From assembly GCF_944377805.1 (NCBI RefSeq), contig NZ_CALWFZ010000012.1, forward strand, positions 1-61,698: a stretch of 61,698 nucleotides of DNA, written 5' to 3'. Of this stretch, positions 53,856-61,698 are shown in pieces. The notes under the pieces were generated by a model. It was not told where the DNA came from. It saw nothing but the letters and a program-made list of their open reading frames with translations, and made no database searches. How positions within the stretch are numbered: position 1 is the stretch's first letter; each line of letters opens with the position of its first letter. Source of the DNA: an uncultured Mediterraneibacter sp. (GTDB lineage Bacteria > Bacillota > Clostridia > Lachnospirales > Lachnospiraceae). Both the position numbers and the translations under genes were made by a program.

Positions 53856-55376
53856 CTATTCAAGTTCGATCTCCATCAGTTCTTCCGGAGGTACGGCACG
53901 GCTTGACTTGTTTACGAAAGTCTGAAGATTCTTTTTAGCCTTTGCCACAGGAATATTTGTTCCCGCACCGGCGATACAGCCGCCGGGACATCCCATGCCT
54001 TCAATGAGACAGCCGTTGAGTTTTCCTGCTTTTGCAAGGGTCAGAATCTTTTTGCAATCGGAGAGACCCTCCGCATGTTCGATGTGCACCTGCACATCCG
54101 GGTAATATTCGTTGACACACTTTTCGATGGCAGCCGCTACGCCTCCCGCACATGCGTATCCTCTTCCCGCTCCCGTAGCGTCATGGAAAGATGACTCTGC
54201 TTCATAACTTGAAAGATCAATTCCTTTCGCGTCAAACATAGCTTGCAGTTCCTCAAATGTAATGACGAAATCCACATCGCTTCGTACGCTTCTTCTGGAT
54301 GCTTCCAGTTTTTTAGCAGCGCAGGGTCCGATAAATACAACATGCGCGTTCGGATGTTTCTGCTTGATCGTTCTCGCAGTTGCGACCATAGGCGTAAGTT
54401 CCTCGGAGATCTCATCGATCACATCAGGGAAAAACTTCTTCGCCAGCATCGCCCACGACGGACAACAGGACGTCAGAAGGAACGGAAGTTCTCCGGTCAC
54501 GACTTTATCCACATAGTGATGTGCTTCCGACATCGCCCCAATATCCGCTCCGAGCGCCACCTCAAAGACCTCGGAGAAACCAAGTTCTCTCAGCGCGGCT
54601 TTGATATTTCTCGGGGTAATATTATCGCCGAACTGTCCTACAAAAGCCGGAGCGATCTCTGCGATGATCTCTTCCCCTTCCGAGAGAGCCCGGGCAAGCT
54701 GAAATATCTGAGACTTGTCCGAAATCGCTCCGAATGGACAGCTTACCATACACATACCGCAGGAAACGCATTTTTCATTGTCAATATACGCTCTGCCGTA
54801 CTTGTCTGAGACAATCGCGTTCACGCCGCATGCTTTCTGGCAAGGACGTTCTTTCTTTGCGATAGCGTCATAAGGACAGACCGATTTGCACTTACCGCAT
54901 TTGATACATTTTTCCTGATCAATATATGAACGTCCATCCACCATAGAGATCGCATCCCGCGGACAAACTTCCTGGCACGGATGTGCAAGGCATCCTTTGC
55001 ATATATTGCTCACTTCATACATATTTTCCTCACAGCTCTCACAGGCGGACGGAATCACCTGCATCAGCGGAGGCTCGTAATATTTTTCTGAGATATTGCT
55101 GGCTTCCACGCCGGCCGTCAGGTGAACGGGCTTGTCCTCCGGGCGAAGGGAAAGCCCCATTGCCAGACGAAGCCGCTCTCTTACAATAGCGCGTGAGCGA
55201 TAAGTGCTCTCGCGGTATTTCTGTGTATCATCGTTTACAATCATATACGGAATCGCTTCCATATCGTCCAGAAGCGTCTCGGCGTTCGCTTTAAATCCAA
55301 GTTTTGCCACCTCTGTAAACACACGTTTGCGGATGTCTCTCACCGTTGTCTGAAGTCCTCTCATATTCATTTCCAT
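53856..55376 (-). CDS. [FeFe] hydrogenase, group-B-like, monomeric
   Basis: 506 aa from the ATG at 55376. An N-terminal extension (about 1-110) is followed by ferredoxin-like clusters: CLAHPCQEVCP, CIKCGKCKSVCP, a CQKACG element and CVSCGMCMVSCP. The H-cluster motifs are TSCCPSWAML (L1), IGPCAAKKLEA (L2) and EGMGCPGGCIAGAG (L3). They differ from group A (TSCCPGW, MPCxxKxxE, MACPGGCxxGGG) in the way described for group B enzymes of gut Clostridia, whose physiological role is little known. No maturases are nearby. It probably evolves or senses H2 using ferredoxin. Confidence 0.88.
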   Translation of the reverse strand: MEMNMRGLQTTVRDIRKRVFTEVAKLGFKANAETLLDDMEAIPYMIVNDDTQKYRESTYRSRAIVRERLRLAMGLSLRPEDKPVHLTAGVEASNISEKYYEPPLMQVIPSACESCEENMYEVSNICKGCLAHPCQEVCPRDAISMVDGRSYIDQEKCIKCGKCKSVCPYDAIAKKERPCQKACGVNAIVSDKYGRAYIDNEKCVSCGMCMVSCPFGAISDKSQIFQLARALSEGEEIIAEIAPAFVGQFGDNITPRNIKAALRELGFSEVFEVALGADIGAMSEAHHYVDKVVTGELPFLLTSCCPSWAMLAKKFFPDVIDEISEELTPMVATARTIKQKHPNAHVVFIGPCAAKKLEASRRSVRSDVDFVITFEELQAMFDAKGIDLSSYEAESSFHDATGAGRGYACAGGVAAAIEKCVNEYYPDVQVHIEHAEGLSDCKKILTLAKAGKLNGCLIEGMGCPGGCIAGAGTNIPVAKAKKNLQTFVNKSSRAVPPEELMEIELE

Positions 55377-55528
55377 TTGTAACAATCCTTTCTGTCTGTG
55401 CATGGAAAAGGAATTCCCATCCCTCCATAATAAATGATCTGGTTTTATCCATTAAATAAATATAACATGCACCTGATATTTTTCCTAGTGATTTAATTAA
55501 CAAAGTCTGTATAAATTAAAGAACAATA

Positions 55529-57931
55529 TTACTCTTCCGCAAACAGTTTCTGGGCATAATGCACAGACTGCATCGCGTCCTTTCCGTAGAAATCAGCCCC
55601 GATCATATCAGCGTAATCCTGATTTAACACAGCGCCTCCTACCATCACCTTGCAGTCCGGAGCGCATTCTCTGAGAAGCCGGATCGTCTCTTCCATACTG
55701 ACCACAGTAGTTGTCATAAGAGCGCTCAGTCCTGCCAGTCTGACATTTTTCTCCACTACAGTTTCAGCTATTTTCTCCGGCGGAACATCCTTGCCAAGAT
55801 CAATAACATCAAAGCTGTAATTCTCCAGAAGCACTTTTACGATATTTTTGCCGATGTCATGTATATCTCCCTTGACAGTGGCCAGAACCACTGTTCCGAT
55901 CTTCGCCTGCACCTCTCCGCTTTTGTCCATCTTCTCCTTCAGAACGGCAAAAGCCCTCTTGGCGGCCTCAGCACTCATAAGAAGCTGGGGAAGGAAGAGT
56001 GTTCCCTTTTCAAAGCATTCTCCCACATGGTTCAACGCGGGAATCAGTTCCGTATCAATGATCTCCAGAGGTTCTATTTCAGACAGCAAATCTTTTGTCA
56101 GACTCTCCGCGTCCTCTTTTAATCCTTTTTCTATGGATTCCCGGAGAGTAAGAACGGTACTCCGGGAGGAGCCTGCCGCCGAAGACGGGTTCGGGACAGA
56201 CGCAGCCGCTCCGAATCTCCCTATATATTCTTCACAGTTCTCATCCAGATTCATCAGAGCATGATAAGCGTACCATGCTCTCATCATATCTTCAGATGAC
56301 GGGTTGATAATTCCCGCGCTCAGGCCGTTCATCATCGCCATCGTATAGAAAGCGGAATTGATTACCGGGCGGCATGGAAGTCCGAAAGAGATATTGGACA
56401 CGCCAAGCACTGTGTGAACTCCAAGTTCATCCCTGAGACGTCTGAGCGTCTCAAGCGTCACTTTCGCCCCCTGAGGTTCAGAACTGATCGTCATGGCAAG
56501 CGCGTCGATCACAATATCCTTTTTTCTGATTCCATATTTCGCAGCCTCCCGGATGATTTTTTCTGCGATCCTGACCCGTCCGTCCACATCAGATGGGATT
56601 CCGCTCTCATCGAGGGTAAGGCCGATCACCACGCCGCCGTATTTTTGGATCAGAGGAAACACTTTATTCATGGACTCCTGCTTGCCGCTCACGGAATTTA
56701 CCATTGCTTTCCCGTTATATATCCGCAGCGCCGCTTCCATAGCTTCCGCATCAACGGTATCAATCTGGAGCGGAAGGTTTACCACGCTTTGAAGCGCCTG
56801 TACAGTCTCCTTCATCATGTCTGTCTCATCAATGTCCGGAAGTCCCACATTTACATCAAGAATATGGGCTCCGTTGTCCTGCTGTGTAATACCCTCGCGC
56901 AGAATGTACTCCAGATCATGATCTTTGAGCGCCTGCTTAAATCTCTTTTTGCCGGTTGGATTGATACGCTCTCCGATAATCTTAGAACCTTTTCCGAGAA
57001 ATACGGCGCTGCCGTAAGAAGACACAATGGTATCTTCTTTTTCAGTCGGTTCAGTTACAGGTATATCGCCGCAGAGCGCCGTCATTGCTCCGATGTGCTC
57101 CGGGGTCGTACCGCAGCATCCTCCGATAATCCCGGCTCCCATCTCAGCGATTCCCCTCATAAGTGAGGCAAACTGTTCGGGCGACACATCATAGAATGTC
57201 TTTCCGTCCTTTTGTATCGGAAGTCCGGCATTTGGCTTCACAATTACAGGCAGTGACGAATATTTAAGATATTCTTCAAGTATGGGAATCATCTGTCTGG
57301 GCCCCATTCCGCAGTTGATCCCAAGCGCATCCACTCTCAGCCCTTCCAGAAGTGCGATGACAGACGGAATATCCGCGCCGGTTAAGAGCTTTTTCCTCTC
57401 ATCATAGATGGCCGTGGCAAAGACAGGAAGAGATGTGTTCTCTTTCGCCGCCAGAACTGCGGCCTTGAGTTCATATGTATCGCTCATTGTCTCTATATGG
57501 ATCAGATCAGCTCCGGCCTCCTCGCCCCACGCCATAACCTGGCGAAACGCTTCATAGGCCGTTTCAAAAGAAAGATCCCCCATAGGGGCAAGAAGTTTCC
57601 CTGTCGGGCCGATGTCGAGAGCTGTATAGACTGCGCGGTCTGCCCGCGCTCTGCTGATGGCTGTTCTGACATGGCGTACCGCAGATTTCACCGTCTCTTC
57701 CAGAGAGACCGTATCACTGTGGAATTTCAGGGCATTCGCTCCGAATGTATTAGTCAGTACAATATCGCTTCCCGCATCGATATACTTTTGATGAATTTCT
57801 ATAATCTCTTCAGGATGATTGATATTCCATGTCTCCGGCAGTTCTCCGGGCAGCAGCCCCCTCTCCTGAAGAAGCGTTCCCATGCCCCCGTCAAAAAACA
57901 GCAGTTCTTTTCCCAGTCGTTCTTTTAACAT
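55529..57931 (-). CDS. metH: cobalamin-dependent methionine synthase, short form without activation domain
   Basis: 800 aa. Homocysteine S-methyltransferase domain (about 1-290) with zinc ligands in GINCGMG and IIGGCCGTTPEH. Pterin-binding domain (about 305-570) beginning KIIGERINPTGKKRF. Cobalamin cap and Rossmann domains (about 600-800) with the lower-ligand motif G688-DIHDIGKN (His691), followed by SALMTTT and VGGAVL. It stops where the SAM-binding reactivation domain of E. coli MetH would begin; that domain is the separate protein encoded just upstream. It makes methionine from homocysteine and methyl-THF. Confidence 0.95.
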   Translation of the reverse strand: MLKERLGKELLFFDGGMGTLLQERGLLPGELPETWNINHPEEIIEIHQKYIDAGSDIVLTNTFGANALKFHSDTVSLEETVKSAVRHVRTAISRARADRAVYTALDIGPTGKLLAPMGDLSFETAYEAFRQVMAWGEEAGADLIHIETMSDTYELKAAVLAAKENTSLPVFATAIYDERKKLLTGADIPSVIALLEGLRVDALGINCGMGPRQMIPILEEYLKYSSLPVIVKPNAGLPIQKDGKTFYDVSPEQFASLMRGIAEMGAGIIGGCCGTTPEHIGAMTALCGDIPVTEPTEKEDTIVSSYGSAVFLGKGSKIIGERINPTGKKRFKQALKDHDLEYILREGITQQDNGAHILDVNVGLPDIDETDMMKETVQALQSVVNLPLQIDTVDAEAMEAALRIYNGKAMVNSVSGKQESMNKVFPLIQKYGGVVIGLTLDESGIPSDVDGRVRIAEKIIREAAKYGIRKKDIVIDALAMTISSEPQGAKVTLETLRRLRDELGVHTVLGVSNISFGLPCRPVINSAFYTMAMMNGLSAGIINPSSEDMMRAWYAYHALMNLDENCEEYIGRFGAAASVPNPSSAAGSSRSTVLTLRESIEKGLKEDAESLTKDLLSEIEPLEIIDTELIPALNHVGECFEKGTLFLPQLLMSAEAAKRAFAVLKEKMDKSGEVQAKIGTVVLATVKGDIHDIGKNIVKVLLENYSFDVIDLGKDVPPEKIAETVVEKNVRLAGLSALMTTTVVSMEETIRLLRECAPDCKVMVGGAVLNQDYADMIGADFYGKDAMQSVHYAQKLFAEE

Positions 57932-57969
57932 ATCCTATCCTTTCACTGTTCTTTTCTTATGTTCACATC

Positions 57970-58608
57970 TCACCTTCGGTACTCACAGTCCTTCTTGCCG
58001 CACGCCTCGCATCCTGCGACCGGACATCTTTCTTTTACCGGGCTTGCTCCGATTATCGCCGTCACAGACTTGGTCGGACTCATTACATACCCGTCTGTCA
58101 TTGTAAGGCCTATTGTTTTGGCACAGTCCAACATACGCATAATCGGTTCCTGATAATGAATATCGAAGTCTCCGTATCCTGGACTGAACCTCGGACGCAG
58201 ATACAATTCTTCTTTCTCAAGCTCCCTGCCGATCTCAAGTTGTTTCAGATCGCAGAATTCCTCGAGAAGCGACGCCGCACATGCCTGAAGTACAAGGGCA
58301 TAACTCATATCCGTTATAGACGCTCTTCGGATCATCTGATCCACTTCGATGCCGAGAGTTGCGCCGAGAAGCACAACTTTTTTACAGCCTTTCAGATTTC
58401 TCTCCAGACTCCTGCTCCTGATCAGCATTGTTTCGACCGATATTGCTCCGTCGCTCTCTTCCATATCAAAAACGCGGCAGATGGATCTCGGAACCGCAGC
58501 TTTCTCAAGTTCAGAGAAAGCTCTGTCAATCATAACACGGGTCCTGTCATCTGCCGTATTTTTTCCATATCCCAGATAGCGGACGGCTTCTTTTATCCGC
58601 CTCTCCAT
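57970..58608 (-). CDS. methionine synthase activation-domain protein
   Basis: 212 aa. The C-terminal half contains RPRFSPGYGDFDIHYQ (about 137-152) and GYVMSPTKSVTAIIGAS (about 172-188), the SAM-binding signatures of the MetH reactivation domain. A Cys-rich tail follows (CPVAGCEACGKKDCEYR), a possible metal or cluster site not found in E. coli MetH. Encoded between metF and the short metH, it should supply reductive methylation of cob(II)alamin in trans. Confidence 0.92.
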   Translation of the reverse strand: MERRIKEAVRYLGYGKNTADDRTRVMIDRAFSELEKAAVPRSICRVFDMEESDGAISVETMLIRSRSLERNLKGCKKVVLLGATLGIEVDQMIRRASITDMSYALVLQACAASLLEEFCDLKQLEIGRELEKEELYLRPRFSPGYGDFDIHYQEPIMRMLDCAKTIGLTMTDGYVMSPTKSVTAIIGASPVKERCPVAGCEACGKKDCEYRR

Positions 58609-58620
58609 TTTATTTACTCC

Positions 58621-59490
58621 TTACGCTTTTATAATCTCCGACAAGTTGCTCATAATCGCAGCGGCCACATCCGGCTTGTTCATTGAGTAGATATGTATAT
58701 TCTTCACACCGTTTGCTAGAAGATCGATTATCTGATCAGTGGCGTATGCGATACCTGCCTGCTTCATCGCCGCAGGAGAACTTCCGAAACGATCGAGAAT
58801 CGACAGGAATCTTCTTGGAAATACAGTGCCCGAAAGATCCCTGCTCTTCTTCATCTGAGCGGCGCTTGTAATCGGCATAATTCCCGGAAGTACGGGAACC
58901 GTAATGCCTGCCTCCCGAATCCTGTACAGGAAATTATAATGGATGTCGTTGTCAAAAAACATCTGCGTTGTCAGGAAATCCACTCCACTGTCAACTTTTT
59001 GCTTAAGATAGCGGATGTCGTCCTCCTTATGCTCATTTTCCACATGTCCCTCTGGATAGCATGCCGCTCCGATGCAGAAATCGCCGTGCCGGCGGATCTC
59101 CTCCACCAGCTCATAGGCGTAACGGAAGCGGTTATCAGACGGAAATACCATTCCCTCCGGTATGTCTCCTCTCAGCGCTAGAATGTTCTCGATTCCGAGT
59201 TCTTTTAAATTTCCGATCACCTGACGCACCTCATCCTTTGTAGATGACGCGCATGTCAGATGGGCCAGGCTGAGCACATGAAGATCGTCCTTGATATGGG
59301 AAGCGATTTTCGCCGTATTCTTGCTCGTTCCGCCGCCAGCTCCATAGGTCACGCTGATAAAAGCCGGGTTCAGTTTTGCGATCTCGTCCGTTGTTGAAAT
59401 CACCTTTTCAAATCCCTCGTCCGTCTTGGGCGGAAATACCTCAAAGGATATGTGGATTCTGTCCTCGTTCAGTCTGTCTATTATTCTCAT
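58621..59490 (-). CDS. metF: 5,10-methylenetetrahydrofolate reductase
   Basis: 289 aa from the ATG at 59490 (GGAG upstream; a TTG at 59517 is rejected). TIM-barrel flavoprotein with ISFEVFPPKTDEGF (about 15-28), the folate/FAD residues in SVTYGAGGGTSKNT (about 46-59) and ALRGD near 106-110. It makes methyl-THF for the MetH encoded downstream. metF, the activation protein and metH are spaced 12 and 38 bp apart, forming one operon. Confidence 0.95.
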   Translation of the reverse strand: MRIIDRLNEDRIHISFEVFPPKTDEGFEKVISTTDEIAKLNPAFISVTYGAGGGTSKNTAKIASHIKDDLHVLSLAHLTCASSTKDEVRQVIGNLKELGIENILALRGDIPEGMVFPSDNRFRYAYELVEEIRRHGDFCIGAACYPEGHVENEHKEDDIRYLKQKVDSGVDFLTTQMFFDNDIHYNFLYRIREAGITVPVLPGIMPITSAAQMKKSRDLSGTVFPRRFLSILDRFGSSPAAMKQAGIAYATDQIIDLLANGVKNIHIYSMNKPDVAAAIMSNLSEIIKA

Positions 59491-59527
59491 CTGGCAGTTA
59501 TCTCCTGTATTTTTCAAGTTGTCTGTC

Positions 59528-60976
59528 CTATTCGCCTATCAGGCTTCTGTAAAGGTCTTCATATTGTTTTGCCGAGTTTTTCCACGAGAAATCCTGGCTC
59601 ATGGCACGCTCTACGATTTTGTTCCAGTCTCTCTTTCTGTCGTAATAGATTCTCTCAGCATAGCGGATCGTATTTAACATTTCATGGGCATTGTAATTAC
59701 AAAAACTAAATCCCGTGCCCGTCTTTTCATATTCATTGTACGGCTCTACCGTATCTTTGAGTCCCCCGGTCTCCCTGACAATCGGAAGCGTTCCGTAACG
59801 AAGACTCATCAGCTGGCTCAGACCGCACGGCTCAAAGAGAGAAGGCATCAGGAATGCATCGCAGGAAGCGTATATTCTGTGCGACAGTTCGTCAGAATAA
59901 TAAATGTTTGCCGATACGCGTCCGGAATATTTCCAGGCAAAATGGCGGAACATATTCTCATATTTCACATCTCCTGTTCCGAGAACAACGATCTGTACCG
60001 CATCCTGACAAAGTTCATCCATAATGTAGTCCACCAGATCAAATCCCTTCTGGTCTGTCAGACGGGATACCATACCGATCAGCATGACTCTGGCATCCTT
60101 TTCAAGTCCGAGTTCTTCCTGAAGAGAAGTTTTATTAACCGGCTTATTTCTTCTGAAGTTGTCGATCGTAAAGTTTTTGGCAATGCGGTTGTCTGTCGCC
60201 GGATTCCAGTCCTCATAATCCAGCCCGTTTACAATACCGCACAGATCATTGGATCTTGCCGACATCAGACCATCCAGCGCCTCTCCGTAGAACGGAGTCT
60301 TAATCTCCTCGGCATAACTGCTGCTCACAGTGGTCACCTTGTCAGCGTAGACGATTCCGCCTTTTAACAGATTAGCGTCTTTATACGCCTCCATCTTATC
60401 AGGCACGAAATAGTATTCCGGCAATCCTGTAATTCCTTTCACGGTCTTTGTATCCCACACGCCCTGGAACTTTAAATTATGTATCGTCATGATCGTCTTG
60501 ATCCCGCGGTAGTATTCCCCAAGATAACGGAAATTGTCCAGATATACGGGAACAAGGCCCGTCTGCCAGTCATGGCAGTGAATCAGATCCGGGCGGAATC
60601 CTATTACCGGAAGTATACTTAATACCGCTTTGGAAAAAAATGCGAATTTCTCAATGTTCCACTTCGGATCTCCGTCATAGGGAGCAAAGCCGCTGAAATA
60701 ATGCTCATTGTCAATAAAATAAAATGTTATATCATTGAGAACAGTCTTCAGTACCCCCACATACTGATTCTGTCCGGCAATATCCATATAAAAATGAGTT
60801 ACATACTCCAGTCTTTCCTTCCACTCCTGCTTCATGCATGTATATTTGGGAATCACTACACGCACATCATATTTTTCCCTGTCAAAATCCTTTGGAAGTG
60901 AACCTACAACATCGGCAAGTCCGCCTGTCTTAATAAAAGGTACACACTCAGACGCGGCAAACAAAATGTTTTTCAT
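59528..60976 (-). CDS. glgA: glycogen synthase (ADP-glucose type, GT5)
   Basis: 482 aa from the ATG at 60976 (GGAGG 8 bases upstream). The N-terminus MKNILFAASECVPFIKTGGL carries the ADP-glucose-binding K-T-G-G-L motif, and the C-terminal glycosyltransferase motif SLFEPCGLSQLMSLRYGTLPI (about 383-403) holds the E-x7-E retaining signature region. It elongates glycogen by alpha-1,4 linkage. The rest of the glg genes are not in the window. Confidence 0.95.
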   Translation of the reverse strand: MKNILFAASECVPFIKTGGLADVVGSLPKDFDREKYDVRVVIPKYTCMKQEWKERLEYVTHFYMDIAGQNQYVGVLKTVLNDITFYFIDNEHYFSGFAPYDGDPKWNIEKFAFFSKAVLSILPVIGFRPDLIHCHDWQTGLVPVYLDNFRYLGEYYRGIKTIMTIHNLKFQGVWDTKTVKGITGLPEYYFVPDKMEAYKDANLLKGGIVYADKVTTVSSSYAEEIKTPFYGEALDGLMSARSNDLCGIVNGLDYEDWNPATDNRIAKNFTIDNFRRNKPVNKTSLQEELGLEKDARVMLIGMVSRLTDQKGFDLVDYIMDELCQDAVQIVVLGTGDVKYENMFRHFAWKYSGRVSANIYYSDELSHRIYASCDAFLMPSLFEPCGLSQLMSLRYGTLPIVRETGGLKDTVEPYNEYEKTGTGFSFCNYNAHEMLNTIRYAERIYYDRKRDWNKIVERAMSQDFSWKNSAKQYEDLYRSLIGE

Positions 60977-61031
60977 ATTACGATCCTCCATTTCCTGCCC
61001 TCATCGCCGTACAAGGCATTTATCACTTGCT

Positions 61032-61059
61032 ATTATACCCCATTCCCTGCCAGTTGAAA
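61032..61059 (-). promoter_or_regulatory. possible glgA promoter
   Basis: Minus strand TATAAT (plus 61032-61037) with a weak -35 TTTCAA 16 bp upstream (plus 61054-61059), in the 93-bp gap between spo0A and glgA. Confidence 0.4.
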
Positions 61060-61069
61060 AGGATTTTTC

Positions 61070-61623
61070 TCAGCTTTTATGGCGGTATTCCAATTGTATC
61101 GTATCGGCGATCAGCGCGATAAACTCGGAATTTGTCGGTTTCCCTTTTCCTGTGCTCACAGTATATCCGAACAGTTCATCCAGAGTATCTAATTTGCCCC
61201 TGCTCCAGGCAACCTCGATGGCATGCCGTATGGCGCGTTCCACACGGCTTGAAGTTGTCTGATACTTCTTTGCCACCGTAGGATATAGAATCTTTGTTAT
61301 GGCATTTAAGACATCCATATCATTGACGGCCATGATGATTGCGTCTCTGAGATAATGGTATCCCTTAATATGCGCGGGAATTCCGATCTCATGAAGCATA
61401 TTGGTGACACGGTTTTCCAGATTTTCCCCTCTTTTCGTGCTTTCTATCGTGTTGTCCTCCATTTTCCTCTCAGAATTTCGGGACACATTTCTTACGGACT
61501 TTATCCGATCCAGCAACATATTGTTGTTAAACGGTTTCATAACGTAGTAATTCGCACCTTTATTGAAGGCATCTTCTGTGATTTTTTCCTGGCCAACCGC
61601 TGTGATCACGATAAAGTACGGAC
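61070..61623 (-). pseudogene. spo0A: Spo0A, sporulation response regulator, 3' part cut by IS
   Basis: 184 codons remain. They cover the end of the receiver domain ([20 protein letters not shown] and the conserved YYVMKPF Lys region), a linker, and the full Spo0A_C DNA-binding domain ([20 protein letters not shown]; the recognition helix in [15 protein letters not shown]). Upstream of about 61623 the frame enters the IS terminus: an ATG at 61642 is preceded directly by TAA, so MFDKPT is IS-derived. The receiver phosphorylation site (Asp) is missing. If the junction is real, the strain cannot make normal Spo0A and should not sporulate. Confidence 0.88.
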
Positions 61624-61698
61624 GTGTAGGTTTGTCAAACATATGTTACACCATGCTGAATAAATTCCTTCAAGACAGTCTGTGGGGATTTCCAGCCC
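61624..61698 (-). mobile_element. right end of the same insertion sequence (right window edge)
   Basis: Exact inverted copy of 3-77. Read on the minus strand, the transposase C-terminus ends at TGA (61635-61637) and the terminus at about 61625. Both IS copies point their transposase 3' ends into the window. Confidence 0.8.
61635..61698 (-). CDS. transposase, C-terminal residues (partial)
   Basis: The frame from 61696 reads [12 protein letters not shown]... and stops at 61635, identical to the left fragment. The rest is beyond the window. Confidence 0.6.
   Translation of the reverse strand, partial: GWKSPQTVLKEFIQHGVTYV

Noticed and set aside
61070-61642. Intact short Spo0A starting at ATG 61642
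   Set aside because: The first codons up to about 61624 belong to the IS terminus, an in-frame TAA stands directly before the ATG, no SD is present, and the phosphoacceptor part of the receiver is missing.

Overview
Organism. The window looks like a low-to-mid GC anaerobic Firmicute of class Clostridia, most likely Lachnospiraceae. The signs are an Rnf complex, Spo0A, an ispH next to an S1-domain protein, a short MetH with a separate activation-domain protein, an NADP-type glutamate dehydrogenase, a group-B-like [FeFe] hydrogenase, consensus sigma-A promoters and strong AGGAGG ribosome binding sites. Almost all genes are on the minus strand. No rRNA, tRNA or CRISPR array was recognised.

Layout. 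Both window ends carry the same 75 bp in inverted orientation (3-77 and 61624-61698). It encodes the last residues of an integrase-type transposase followed by an IS terminus. At the left the IS end cuts rnfE after 23-24 codons; at the right it cuts spo0A inside the receiver domain. From left to right: rnfC-D-G-(E) (76-3037); an operon of RpiR-type regulator, HI0933 flavoprotein, cmk, ispH and an S1-domain protein (3224-8106); an aminopeptidase P (8167-9990); a 2-isopropylmalate synthase fused to an AraC-type DNA-binding domain (10148-12136); two D-Ala-D-Ala carboxypeptidases flanking scpA/scpB and a metallophosphoesterase (12259-17083); and a small J-domain protein convergent with a low-molecular-weight tyrosine phosphatase gene (ptp, 17241-18434).

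Mobile element. The 5' end of ptp is the attachment site of an integrative and mobilizable element of about 13.6 kb (about 18399-32058). It has matching att cores, paired arm-type repeats at both ends, a Tn916-type Int and Xis, an array of GTCAACC iterons, VapE-type helicase and CHC2 primase, a MobA/MobL relaxase with an RSF1010-like oriT, and AT-rich cargo. The cargo is an XRE regulator, a C5 methyltransferase, a Bpu10I-type endonuclease, a DUF6414-like protein, a Clp-like AAA+ ATPase and an unknown protein. This looks like a defence island built around a restriction-modification system.

Right half. Next come a frameshifted (possibly phase-variable) PfpI gene, a flavodoxin-like reductase, an iron alcohol dehydrogenase, a MarR regulator, a GH42 beta-galactosidase, a second restriction-modification pair, TraX and an MFS transporter. 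A yybP-ykoY (Mn2+) riboswitch then precedes a P-type ATPase, ftsH and a second P-type ATPase with no terminator seen between them. After that come gdhA, rpsU, alaS, an [FeFe] hydrogenase, the metF/metH operon, glgA and the spo0A remnant.

Most unusual points: the LeuA-AraC fusion, the AAA+/DUF6414/R-M cargo with an unknown RHNN-motif protein, the iteron array, the oriT, the Mn2+-switched operon that includes ftsH, and the two IS-interrupted genes at the window ends.
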